A stretch of DNA of 14,514 nucleotides from assembly GCA_005883245.1 (NCBI GenBank), contig VAXT01000015.1, positions 6,498-21,011 of the forward strand, given 5' to 3'. Origin of the DNA: Actinomycetota bacterium. GTDB lineage: Bacteria; Actinomycetota; Thermoleophilia; Gaiellales; Gaiellaceae. The stretch's first letter is position 1; each line of letters opens with the position of its first letter. The notes beneath the pieces were generated by a model, which ran no database searches, was not told the DNA's origin, and worked only from the letters and a program-made list of their open reading frames with translations. This document shows positions 5,541 through 13,200 of this stretch, piece after piece. The position numbers and the translations under genes are program-made.

Positions 5541-7072
5541 AGGACCTCCTCGAGCCGCTCGTCGAACCGTTCGACAACGAGCCGGGCGACTGGGCCGATG
5601 TCGTTGCGCGAGCGGGACGCCAACATGTTCCGCGTAAGCTCGCCCTTGCCGGAGCGCTCGTCGTGTTGGGGCTGGCCCTCGCAGTACCTCTCGGCCTCGC
5701 CGGCCGCGTCATCGGTCTCTTCAAAGACGAGGGAAAGCCGATACCCGTCGGCAGTCTGAGCCCGTCTGACCGCAGCATGCTCGTTCTGAGCATGTGCAGT
5801 CACGTCCAGCTCGTCACACCCCGTGGACAGGCTCCCGAGAAGCGCTGCGCCGACGGCCCGCCTACGATCACCGAGATCGCAAACAACGGGAAGCGCCGAT
5901 ACTGGAAGGTCGCCTTCCCGAACGGCAGCCAGTGTCTTGCCTCAGGGCGCGTCCGCGGATACCGCGAGACCGGCGGCGGCCGGAGTCACGTCGGGATGAT
6001 GACCTGCGGAAAGGGCCGCAACCTCTTTCCGAGCCCGAAGCGCCCGATCACCGTCGATGCCGCGATCAGCCTCAGCCGAGGCGCCCCGCGCGCACGATTG
6101 CTCAAGGCATCCGGCCTAGCCGGCGAAGGCGTGGCGAGCGTCGGCTTGATCGAGAAGAGCGGCGACGTCCTGAGGACGAAAGTGGAGGGTCGCACCTACG
6201 AGTTCGCTCGCCCACCGGATCGAGCGTGGGAATCGATCGCCGCCTACGACGATTCCGGAGGCGAGGTTTACCGTGAGTCCCTTCACCTCGAAGCCTTCCC
6301 CCGGCCGCACACAGGAGCCCGACCTCCGAAACCGCCGCCTCCTCCGCCTCTTCCGGCGTTGCCCAAGCAGTCGCCCTTGCAGCACGGTGAAGCTTCAGGA
6401 GCCACGATCGATGTCTATCGCTCCGGCCTCGTCGCGGTGCATCTGATCAAGGGAAGCCGCCCCTACGACCTGTTGCGGCCAGCAAAGAGGGCTGATCAAC
6501 GCGTCAACGTCGCCTGCGCCCGCCTCGCCTACGGCGCGGGTCGGTGGGCATCGCTCGGTGCGGGCATCAGCGTTCCCTTCGGCTCCGAGATGCGCGCCGC
6601 CGTAGGCACGATCAGTCCGATTCAGATGCGGGGTGAGGTGCCCCGACCACCGTACGACGGTTGCTGGCTGAAAGGGACGTTCGGGCTCCGCTGGAACGAC
6701 TCGCGTGGAATGCATGCGGCGGTCGAGGTCGCGTTCACACCGCTCGGACGCCGCTACTTTGCCGAGCTCGCAGCCGCGCAGGATCTTGGGCTGTTCATGC
6801 GCACATCACAGATGCGGTCGATTCGCGCAGGCATGCGAGACGATCGCGTTCCAAGCGGGGCGCGCATCGCGAGCAAGTTTCCGTCCCGAGTCGTCGGGCT
6901 GGGCGAGAGAACTGACTCGGCCCCTCCGGGAAGCATCGGGGTCTGGAGCAACGGACGGAACATTGTCGTCGTCTCCCGCGTCGCCGAAGATGGACGGCGC
7001 ATGTACGTGAGCCTCCGCAATGGCGCGTTCGGCCCGAACAACCTCGCCGGCCTCAAGCAGATCTACTACTAA
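5537..7072 (+). CDS. single-pass membrane protein coupled to sigma factor A, putative anti-sigma factor
   Basis: I do not recognise a named family for this 511-residue product. The order is: a cytosolic N-terminus of about 33 residues with DWADVVARAGRQ (18-29); a few basic residues; one membrane helix (about 35-58); and a long outer part. The outer part splits at a proline-rich hinge (about 255-277, including a run of six prolines) into a first half with cysteines at 87, 104, 133 and 157 and a second half with further cysteines. The 4-nt ATGA overlap and GAGGAGG 7 nt before the ATG indicate translational coupling to sigma factor A. Position and topology fit an anti-sigma factor that senses something outside the membrane. 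The HxxxCxxC zinc motif is absent. The WxxVVxRxG stretch recurs in the membrane protein of the second module. The TAA stop overlaps the comB-like stop at 7069-7072. Confidence 0.75.
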   Translation: MKDLLEPLVEPFDNEPGDWADVVARAGRQHVPRKLALAGALVVLGLALAVPLGLAGRVIGLFKDEGKPIPVGSLSPSDRSMLVLSMCSHVQLVTPRGQAPEKRCADGPPTITEIANNGKRRYWKVAFPNGSQCLASGRVRGYRETGGGRSHVGMMTCGKGRNLFPSPKRPITVDAAISLSRGAPRARLLKASGLAGEGVASVGLIEKSGDVLRTKVEGRTYEFARPPDRAWESIAAYDDSGGEVYRESLHLEAFPRPHTGARPPKPPPPPPLPALPKQSPLQHGEASGATIDVYRSGLVAVHLIKGSRPYDLLRPAKRADQRVNVACARLAYGAGRWASLGAGISVPFGSEMRAAVGTISPIQMRGEVPRPPYDGCWLKGTFGLRWNDSRGMHAAVEVAFTPLGRRYFAELAAAQDLGLFMRTSQMRSIRAGMRDDRVPSGARIASKFPSRVVGLGERTDSAPPGSIGVWSNGRNIVVVSRVAEDGRRMYVSLRNGAFGPNNLAGLKQIYY

Positions 7073-7761
7073 CGGGTCGTGATCTCGGCGGAGCCGTCGA
7101 CCATGCGGCTGAGGCGGGGAACAGCGTCCAACGCGCTGACCTGCGCGCAGAAGGCGATGTCATCCTCCAGGCCCGGCGGGCCGTACGTGCGGGCTAGGAG
7201 CCCCTCGTGGGCGTCCGGCCACGCACTCGCGATCGCGTCCGTCGCCTTCGCCGCGTCGGACCGCTCAGCTCCGAGCAGCTGGACGATCCGGCCGGCGCAG
7301 TAGGCGTCGTCGAGCGCGAACCTGCCCTGAAAGCCGGCGCAGACGATCACCACGTCCTCCCCACGCTCGCGCGCCGCAGCTGCGACCGCGTCCAGGTTGA
7401 GCAGGCTGCCGAGGAGCACCTCGTCGGCCCGCGAGGCGGTCTCGAGGATCGCCCGTGTCCCGTTCGTCGTCGAGAAGATGACCGACCGGGCTCGCGGCTC
7501 GCCCAGGAACTCCCGCGGCGAGGCGCCGACGTCGAAGCCCTCGATCCGGACCGCCTCCCGCTCGCCGCCGAGCAAACCTTCGCCGAGCTGGTCTCGGAGA
7601 GCTCGGGCTTCGTCGACCTCGCGGCAGCAGTAGACGCGTTCGTAGCCCGAAGCGAGCGCCTGCGAGATCGTCGAGGTAGCACGGAGGACGTCGACCACGA
7701 TTCCCAGCGGTGCATCCATTGGAACCGCCTCCCCGGGCGTAAAGGCGACGTGGACGCGCAT
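7069..7761 (-). CDS. comB: 2-phosphosulfolactate phosphatase family protein (ComB-like)
   Basis: The 230-residue product matches ComB length and motif order: VVDVLRATSTI (22-32), GEREAVRIEGFDVGASP (66-82), STTNGTRAI (97-105) and CAGFQGRFALDDAYCAG (141-157). ComB is a Mg-dependent, acid-phosphatase-like enzyme that removes phosphate from 2-phospho-3-sulfolactate in methanogen coenzyme M synthesis. Bacteria that make no coenzyme M often carry homologues whose substrate is unknown, and no other sulfolactate gene is visible here. Family assignment is strong; the exact reaction is inference. ATG 7761 follows a G-run (GGGGGG) directly, and TAGCGT upstream (7776-7771, minus) could be the -10. The gene is divergent from the rhomboid gene with a 20-nt gap. 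Its TAG stop overlaps the TAA of the preceding plus-strand gene by 4 nt. Confidence 0.88.
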   Translation of the reverse strand: MRVHVAFTPGEAVPMDAPLGIVVDVLRATSTISQALASGYERVYCCREVDEARALRDQLGEGLLGGEREAVRIEGFDVGASPREFLGEPRARSVIFSTTNGTRAILETASRADEVLLGSLLNLDAVAAAARERGEDVVIVCAGFQGRFALDDAYCAGRIVQLLGAERSDAAKATDAIASAWPDAHEGLLARTYGPPGLEDDIAFCAQVSALDAVPRLSRMVDGSAEITTR

Positions 7762-7769
7762 CCCCCCAC

Positions 7770-7776
7770 TACGCTA
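7770..7776. promoter_or_regulatory. overlapping divergent -10 elements of comB-like and rhomboid genes
   Basis: TACGCT (7770-7775, plus) fits TANNNT at exactly -12 to -7 of the rhomboid GTG at 7782, which would give a leaderless message. TAGCGT (7776-7771, minus) fits TANNNT for the comB-like gene and would start its RNA about 3 nt before the ATG. The two hexamers share five base pairs, so only one polymerase could open this site at a time. No convincing -35 is seen for either. The whole spacer between the genes is 20 nt. Confidence 0.5.
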
Positions 7777-7781
7777 CCTCG

Positions 7782-8645
7782 GTGGCCACCGAGCAGGCGA
7801 AGATGTACTGCTATCGGCACCCGAAGCGCGAGACGGGGGTGTCGTGCTCCGAGTGCGGCCGGGGCATCTGCCCGGACTGCATGGTCTTCGCTCCCGTGGG
7901 CATCCGCTGCCCTGACCACGCGGGGCGAGTCCAGGGGGCGTCACGGGTGACGCAGGGTGTCCGCCGCGCCTCGTACGAAGGCCAGGGCGCGCTCGTGACC
8001 AAGATCCTGATCGGGATCAACGTCCTCGTCTTCCTGGTCAACCTCGCTCAGGGCTCGAGCCTGACCCAAGTGTCCGGGAGCCTGTTCGAGAAGGGCGCGC
8101 TGTTCGTTCCGGGCGGCCTCGACCAGGGCGAGTGGTGGCGGCTGATCACGGCCGCGTTCCTGCACGCGAGCCTGATCCACCTCGGGATGAACATGCTCGT
8201 TCTCTGGTTCGTCGGCACGCCGGTCGAGCAGGCGGTCGGGCGCGGGCGGTTTCTCGCCATCTACATCGTCTCGGGGCTCGCCGGCTCGGCGGGGGCGATC
8301 ATCTTCAGTCCCAACGCGGTCACGGTCGGCGCTTCGGGTGCGATCTTCGGAATCCTCGGCGCGGCGCTCGTCCTCGAGGCGCAGCGCAGCTACGTGCTCG
8401 GTGGGCAGGCGCTCGGCTTGATCGCCGTCAATCTCGTGCTCACCTTCGCGATCCCGAACATCTCGGTCGGCGGGCACGTCGGCGGACTGATCGGCGGAGC
8501 GCTAAGCATGCTCGCGTTCTCCCGCCTCGGCCGGACGCATGGGATCTACGGGCGCCCCGGCCTGCTCGGAATCGCCGGGGTAATCGCCGTCGGAGTGGCC
8601 AGCGTGCTGGTCGCCTACTTCAGAGTGCAGGGCCTGACCGCCTAG
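7782..8645 (+). CDS. rhomboid family intramembrane serine protease with N-terminal zinc-binding module
   Basis: The 287-residue product starts with a B-box-like zinc module: Cys10, His13, Cys22, Cys25, Cys30, Cys33, Cys43 and His46. A linker then leads to a six-to-seven-helix rhomboid core. The core has the HxxxN motif (HLGMN, 133-137), the nucleophile Ser185 in GASG, and the catalytic His232 in GGHVGG, so the Ser-His dyad is intact. Rhomboids cleave membrane helices of substrate proteins within the bilayer. The N-terminal module suggests substrate or partner recruitment on the cytosolic side; the substrate is unknown. GTG 7782 is chosen because a TANNNT -10 sits at exactly -12 to -7. ATG 7803, with AGGCGAAG before it, would remove only seven residues. 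The TAG stop shares CTAG (8642-8645) with the end of ppdK. Confidence 0.93.
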   Translation: MATEQAKMYCYRHPKRETGVSCSECGRGICPDCMVFAPVGIRCPDHAGRVQGASRVTQGVRRASYEGQGALVTKILIGINVLVFLVNLAQGSSLTQVSGSLFEKGALFVPGGLDQGEWWRLITAAFLHASLIHLGMNMLVLWFVGTPVEQAVGRGRFLAIYIVSGLAGSAGAIIFSPNAVTVGASGAIFGILGAALVLEAQRSYVLGGQALGLIAVNLVLTFAIPNISVGGHVGGLIGGALSMLAFSRLGRTHGIYGRPGLLGIAGVIAVGVASVLVAYFRVQGLTA

Positions 8646-11132
8646 CCGCCGGCGGAAACCGCCTCGATCCCCGACTCCTTCAGCGCCGCTTTCGCGGCGG
8701 CCAGGCGTGCCAGCGGGACGCGGTACGGGGAGCAGGACACGTACTCGAGGCCGAGCTCGTGGCAGAACGCGACCGACGTCGGCTCGCCGCCATGCTCCCC
8801 GCAGATGCCCATCTTGAGGTCCTTCACGCTCCGGCCGCGCTCGACCGCGATGCGCATGAGGTCGCCGACCCCGCCCTGGTCGATCGTCTCGAACGGGTTC
8901 CGCTCGAGCACGCCGTCCTCGAGGTAGCGCGTCAGGAACTTGCCCTCCGCGTCGTCGCGCGAGAAGCCGAGCGCCGTCTGCGTGAGGTCGTTCGTCCCGA
9001 ACGAGAAGAAGTCGGCGTGCTCCGCGATCTCGTCCGCGCGAACGCACGCACGCGGGAGCTCGATCATCGTCCCGACCAGATACTCGAGCTCGCCCTCCTC
9101 GTCGGCCGTCGCGATCGTCATCGCCCGCAGGCGCCTCAGCTCCTCGCCGAAGCCGACGAGCGGGTGCATGATCTCGACGAAGCATGGGGTTCGCCTCCTG
9201 GAGCGCCCTGATCCGCTCGCGCATCTTCGCGTCCGTCGCCTCCTCGAGGGGCGGCAGGAACTCGTGCAGCGGCGGGTCGAGCAGGCGGATCGTGACCGGC
9301 AGGCCCGCCATCGCCTCGAAGATGCCCTCGAAGTCGGCCTGCTGGTGCGGGAGCAGCTTGTCGAGGGCGCGGCGCCGCTCGTCCTCGCTCGAGGCCATGA
9401 TCATCTCGCGGACGACCGGGAGGCGGTCCTCGGCCATGAACATGTGCTCGGTTCGGCAGAGCCCGATGCCCTGGGCGCCGAACTCGCGCGCCTTGGCGGC
9501 GTCCTCGGGCGTGTCCGCGTTGGCGCGCACCTTCAGGCGCCTCAGCTCGTCGGCCCAGCCGAGGATCGTCTCGAAGTCCTCGTTGATCTGCGGCGGGACG
9601 AGGTCGACCGGGCCCAGGATCACGCGTCCGGTGCCGCCGTCGATCGTGATCACGTCCCCTTCGCCGAGCTCGTGGCCGTCCAGCGACGCCCTTCCGGCCG
9701 CGGCGTCGACCGCGAGCGCCTCGCAGCCGGCGACGCAGGGCTTGCCCATCCCGCGCGCAACGACCGCCGCGTGCGACGTCATGCCCCCGTGTGCAGTCAG
9801 GATTCCCTTCGCGGCGATCATCCCGTGGATGTCGTCCGGGGTCGTCTCCCAGCGGACGAGGATCACGCTCTCGCCGTTCTTGCCCCGCTCGGCCGCGGTG
9901 TCAGCGTCGAAGACGATCTTTCCGGAGGCCGCGCCCGGTGAGGCGTTCAGCCCCTGTGCGACGACCTCCGCGTCCGCGGCCGGGTCGATCATCGGGTGCA
10001 GGAGCTGGTCGAGCTGGCCCGGGTCGATACGGGCGACTGCGTCTTCCCGCGAGATCAGGCCCTCTCCGACCATGTCGACCGCGGACTTGAGCGCCGCCGC
10101 GGCCGTCCGCTTCGCGCTGCGCGTCTGCAGGAGGTAGAGGCTCCCGTCCTCGACGGTGAACTCGATGTCCTGTACGTCCCGGTAGTGCTCCTCGAGGCGC
10201 CGCATGGTTGCCGTGAGCTGCTCGAAGGAGCCGGGCATGCTCTTCTCCATGCGCTCGAGCGGCTCCGGCGTGCGGATCCCGGCGACGACGTCCTCGCCCT
10301 GCGCGTCGGCCAGGAACTCGCCGTAGAGCCCCGCCTCGCCCGTCGACGGGTCACGCGTGAAGGCGACGCCCGTCCCAGACTGGTCGCCTTTGTTGCCGAA
10401 GACCATCTGGACGACGTTGACGGCTGTGCCGAGGTCGTCGGGAATGTGATGTGCCCGGCGGTAGACCTGCGCGCGCGGGTTGTCCCACGACTCGAACACG
10501 GCGCGCACGGCTCGTGACAGCTGTTCGCGGGCGTCCTGCGGAAAGGCGTTGCCCGTCTCGCCCTCGTAGATGCCGTTGAAGGTCTCGACCAACCCGGCCA
10601 TGTCCTCGGCGGACAGGTCGACGTCGAGCGCTGCGCCGCGCTCCTCCTTCAGCTTCGACAGCGCCTCTTCGAACAGGTGCCCGTCGACTCCGTCGACGAC
10701 CTCGCCGTACATCTGGATCAGCCGCCGGTACGAGTCGTTCGCGAAGCGCGTGTTGCCGGTCCGCTCGGCGAGCCCGCGCACCGCGTCGTCGTTGAGCCCG
10801 AGGTTGAGGATCGTGTCCATCATCCCGGGCATCGAGACCGCGGCGCCCGAGCGCACGGAGACGAGCAGCGGGTCGCTCGGGTCGCCAAAGCGTTTGCCGG
10901 TCTTCTCCTCGAGGGCCGTCAGGTGGCGCTCGATCTCCGTCTCGAGCCCCTCAGGGAGCTCGCCGCCGCTCTCGATGTACGCGCGGCAGGCGTCGGTCGT
11001 GATCGTGAAGCCGGCCGGGACCGGCACTCCGAGCTGCGTCATCTCGGCCAGGCCGCTGCCCTTGCCGCCGAGCAGGTCGCGGCCTCCCTCGGAGGGCTCG
11101 TCGAAGTCGTAGACGAAGCGGTTCGGGGGCAC
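8642..11132 (-). pseudogene. ppdK: pyruvate, phosphate dikinase, broken by an internal deletion with frame change
   Basis: PPDK interconverts pyruvate, ATP and phosphate with PEP, AMP and pyrophosphate. Residues 1-651 (11132 down to 9180) are well conserved: GGKGSGLAEM (22-31), SGAAVSMPGMMDT (95-107), the phosphohistidine loop GGMTSHAAVVAR (449-460, His454 with the regulatory Thr452), IGLCRTEHMF (556-565) and RLLDPPLHEFLP (616-627). The frame then leaves the family right after EANPML. The true C-terminus resumes in another frame with VEIMHPLVGFGEEL. It carries FFSFGTNDLTQ and the catalytic-cysteine motif CGEHGG, and ends at TAG 8644-8642. About 37-39 family residues (GxRGxRLGI through MQxRAI) are missing. 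Read without correction, the first frame runs to 8502 as 876 residues with a nonsense tail antisense to the rhomboid gene. Start is GTG 11132 with GAAGGG close before it. Its regulator is encoded at 13718-14514. A sequence or assembly error is a serious alternative to a real mutation. Confidence 0.85.
9167..9182 (-). other. deletion/frameshift junction in ppdK
   Basis: On the minus strand the codons AAC CCC ATG CT (NPML) run directly into TTC GTC GAG ATC ATG (FVEIM) with a one-base change of frame. In intact PPDKs these two motifs are separated by roughly 39 residues. This is therefore a block loss of around 113-116 nt, not a single-base slip. The missing piece includes an active-site arginine (I believe the equivalent of Arg617 of the Clostridium symbiosum enzyme). 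Confidence 0.8.
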
Positions 11133-11143
11133 GCCCTTCAGAT

Positions 11144-11188
11144 CTTCCCATTTTCTCGGGCGCCCACAGCCGCCCGAGAAAAGTGAAG
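11144..11188. repeat. long hairpin in the ppdK leader
   Basis: TTTTCTCGGGCG (11151-11162) and CGCCCGAGAAAA (11171-11182) form a perfect 12-bp stem with an 8-nt loop. CTTC (11144-11147) and GAAG (11185-11188) extend it past a small bulge. It occupies most of the 66-nt gap between the small membrane-protein gene and ppdK. In the minus-strand RNA the stem ends 18 nt before the GTG start of ppdK. The stem is followed by AAAATGGG, not a U-tract, so a normal intrinsic terminator for minus-strand transcripts is unlikely. Possible roles are an RNA-level control or processing site for ppdK, or a protein-binding dyad. Confidence 0.75.
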
Positions 11189-11198
11189 TCGCGCCGGC

Positions 11199-11375
11199 CT
11201 AGCCGGGGCGACGAACCGTAGGTGATGGACTTCGGCGATCGGCCAGCCAGGCGAGAGCGCGCAGCCCGAGCCAAACGGGGGTCAGCAGGACGTAGAAGAC
11301 GAGGATGGCCAGTCCGAGCACGGACAGCCAGGCTGCCCAGCGCCAGACCGGGACGGGGGGCTTCGGCGTGGGCAC
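11199..11375 (-). CDS. small membrane protein, 58 residues
   Basis: Reading the minus strand from GTG 11375 gives a clean 58-codon frame ending in TAG (11201-11199). It starts MPTPKPPVPVWRWAAWLSVL and continues GLAILVFYVLLTPVWLGLRA, with a short basic, proline-containing tail. One membrane helix (about 13-33) is clear, and the second hydrophobic stretch (about 34-45) looks amphipathic. Tryptophans sit at the edges, as in real membrane proteins. I do not know the family, and no function can be given. It lies 31 nt after membrane protein B on the same strand and 66 nt before ppdK. No strong Shine-Dalgarno sequence is visible; GATACTT lies at -13 to -7 and could serve a leaderless transcript. 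Codon choice and GC at third positions fit a coding sequence, but the short length limits certainty. Confidence 0.65.
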   Translation of the reverse strand: MPTPKPPVPVWRWAAWLSVLGLAILVFYVLLTPVWLGLRALAWLADRRSPSPTVRRPG

Positions 11376-11406
11376 GGTCCCAAGTATCCCGTGCCGGGCT
11401 CGAGCG

Positions 11407-13200
11407 CTACTTGGGCACCAGCGACTGTCGGTCGACCTCGCTCCCGTCGGCCCGGAGCCCGATCACCTCGGTGGGCCGCCTGGCAGGCTCGAGGTTCGCG
11501 GCCGGCGTGGCCCACAGCACGAAGCCGCGGGTCGGCGTCACGTCCGTGCTCGAACCGTCGGCGAAACCGATGCGCACGGTCTTCACGTCCGATCGGACGC
11601 GGCCCTCGACGAAGTGCGGCGGAAAGCCTGTGCTGACCTGGAGCGCGCCGTCGGGCCAGGTCGGTCGATTGCAGTCCACGCCCACGCCGGTGTGCTGCTT
11701 GTCGACGTGCATCGTCACGAACACGCACTCGCCGCCGTCCGTCGACGGGCCGACCGCCAGCGACCCGGTCACGCCCTCCGGACCGGAGACGCGAATGAGC
11801 GTGGTCGCCCGACCGCGCGCCGGAGCCGCCGTCGGGGCGAAGTCATTCCAGGGCGGACTGACGCCGATCACGCGGCCTTCCGCGTCGTAGGAGATGAGCC
11901 GGGCGGGCAGGTTCGCGCGCGGGAGATCGATGACGTACGCGTTGTCCTGTAGCGCGACCTCAGCACGCTGGCCGTCCGCGAGCAAGGCTTCCATCCGGTC
12001 GACGTCGTCGCTCGCCACTCCGCTGACAGTGACGAAGCCGGAAGACCCGTTGCCCATGAGCTCACTCGAGATCGGCCCCTGCTCGAAAACCTCGGGGTAC
12101 GGCATGCATCCGCCCCCTGCTCCGCCGCTGCGGCCCACGGTGGCGATGCAAAGCCCGGCCGCCGGCTCTCCCGGCCGATTGGCGTTCAGCGTCAGCACGA
12201 TGCGGATCGGCTGATCTGAATCGGGGGTCAGCACGCGCCCGAACAGCACGTTCGTCTCGCCGTTGCGCGGGCGAAGAATGCTCGCGTGAGCCCGCGGTGG
12301 AAGCACGTCCAGCGACTCGCCGCGCGCCTCTCTCGCGTCCAGCCAACCGATGCGCCCGCCGCTGACACGGCGCTCGATCCTCGGCGCAGGAGGAGCGGCC
12401 TTGCCCGCTCCGATTGCGCCGTTTCCGAACGGCGCTGGTGCGAAGGGCACCACGAGCAGCCCGCCGTCGGTGCGCGCCCAGACCCGGCTCACACGCTGCC
12501 CCACTTCGGGATTCGGGGCGACGTACAGGAACGCGTTCGCGGTGGCGGGAATGTCGTGCCTGCCTGCGTCGTCCTCGAGCACGACACTGCGCACCGCGTC
12601 GGTCGTGATGCCCGCGGTGATCTGCAACTTCGACGAGTTGTAGCGATCGACTCCGTACCAGGCCACCTTGTCGCCTTTGCCGAAACCCTGATCGACGATG
12701 ACGACCCTCGCAGGACCGCCTGCGCGCCTGAGCTCGGCAAGGGGCGCGCAGCTCATCGTCGAGCCCGCGGCGCTGCCGGTGACCCTCACCCGAAGGCACA
12801 GGGTGCTCGAGCCGGAACGAAAACCGAGGAGATCGACGGTCGCGTCCTCCGTCTTCACCGTCGTCAGATGCCGAAGCTCGGTGCCCTGCGGGAATCGCAG
12901 CCACGACCGTGCATTCGCCTGATCGAAGTCCCGCTGCTCCTGCTCGGAGGCACGCGTCCCGGGCTCGCCCGTGAGCCACGACGAGAAGTCTTCGAGCCCG
13001 CGTGCGATTCCGGCTCCGAGCGGCGTGGCTGCGACGAGAAGCGCTACGGCGACCAGCGCTCCCACGGAAGCTCCCCAACGCCTCCGACGACGCTCGCGCG
13101 CCAGACCTGAGCGGGTCACGACTTCGGTCCAGTTCCGACGAGCGTCGAGCGGGACCAGCTCGTGCAGCTCAAAACGCAGTTTGTCGTCCAGGTCGATCAT
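11407..13200 (-). CDS. single-pass membrane protein coupled to sigma factor B, putative anti-sigma factor
   Basis: This 597-residue product belongs to no named family I recognise. The cytosolic N-terminus carries NWTEVVTRSG (23-32), followed by a strongly basic RERRRRRW (35-42) and one membrane helix (about 44-66). After DFSSWLTGEPG (71-81) comes a long outer region, probably rich in beta strands. It has scattered cysteines (for example in LCLRV, MSCAPLAEL, LCIATVG and GGCMPYPEVF) and a C-terminal part with YDAEGRVIGV followed by PPWNDF. AGGAGG lies 7 nt before ATG 13200, inside the end of the sigma gene, and the ATGA overlap (13197-13200) indicates translational coupling. The inferred role is membrane-held control of sigma factor B in response to an outside signal. 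It shares the WxxVVxRxG motif and topology with the product of 5537-7072, while the outer domains look unrelated by eye. No zinc anti-sigma motif is seen. Confidence 0.75.
   Translation of the reverse strand: MIDLDDKLRFELHELVPLDARRNWTEVVTRSGLARERRRRRWGASVGALVAVALLVAATPLGAGIARGLEDFSSWLTGEPGTRASEQEQRDFDQANARSWLRFPQGTELRHLTTVKTEDATVDLLGFRSGSSTLCLRVRVTGSAAGSTMSCAPLAELRRAGGPARVVIVDQGFGKGDKVAWYGVDRYNSSKLQITAGITTDAVRSVVLEDDAGRHDIPATANAFLYVAPNPEVGQRVSRVWARTDGGLLVVPFAPAPFGNGAIGAGKAAPPAPRIERRVSGGRIGWLDAREARGESLDVLPPRAHASILRPRNGETNVLFGRVLTPDSDQPIRIVLTLNANRPGEPAAGLCIATVGRSGGAGGGCMPYPEVFEQGPISSELMGNGSSGFVTVSGVASDDVDRMEALLADGQRAEVALQDNAYVIDLPRANLPARLISYDAEGRVIGVSPPWNDFAPTAAPARGRATTLIRVSGPEGVTGSLAVGPSTDGGECVFVTMHVDKQHTGVGVDCNRPTWPDGALQVSTGFPPHFVEGRVRSDVKTVRIGFADGSSTDVTPTRGFVLWATPAANLEPARRPTEVIGLRADGSEVDRQSLVPK

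Noticed and set aside
8502..9179. Read-through of the first ppdK frame to 8502 as a true C-terminus
   Set aside because: After NPML the product is arginine-rich nonsense and runs antisense into the rhomboid gene, while the conserved PPDK C-terminus is in the neighbouring frame.
11144..11188. Hairpin as an intrinsic terminator of the small membrane-protein gene
   Set aside because: On the minus strand the stem is followed by AAAATGGG, with no U-tract. A weak plus-strand role is also unlikely because no plus-strand gene ends there.
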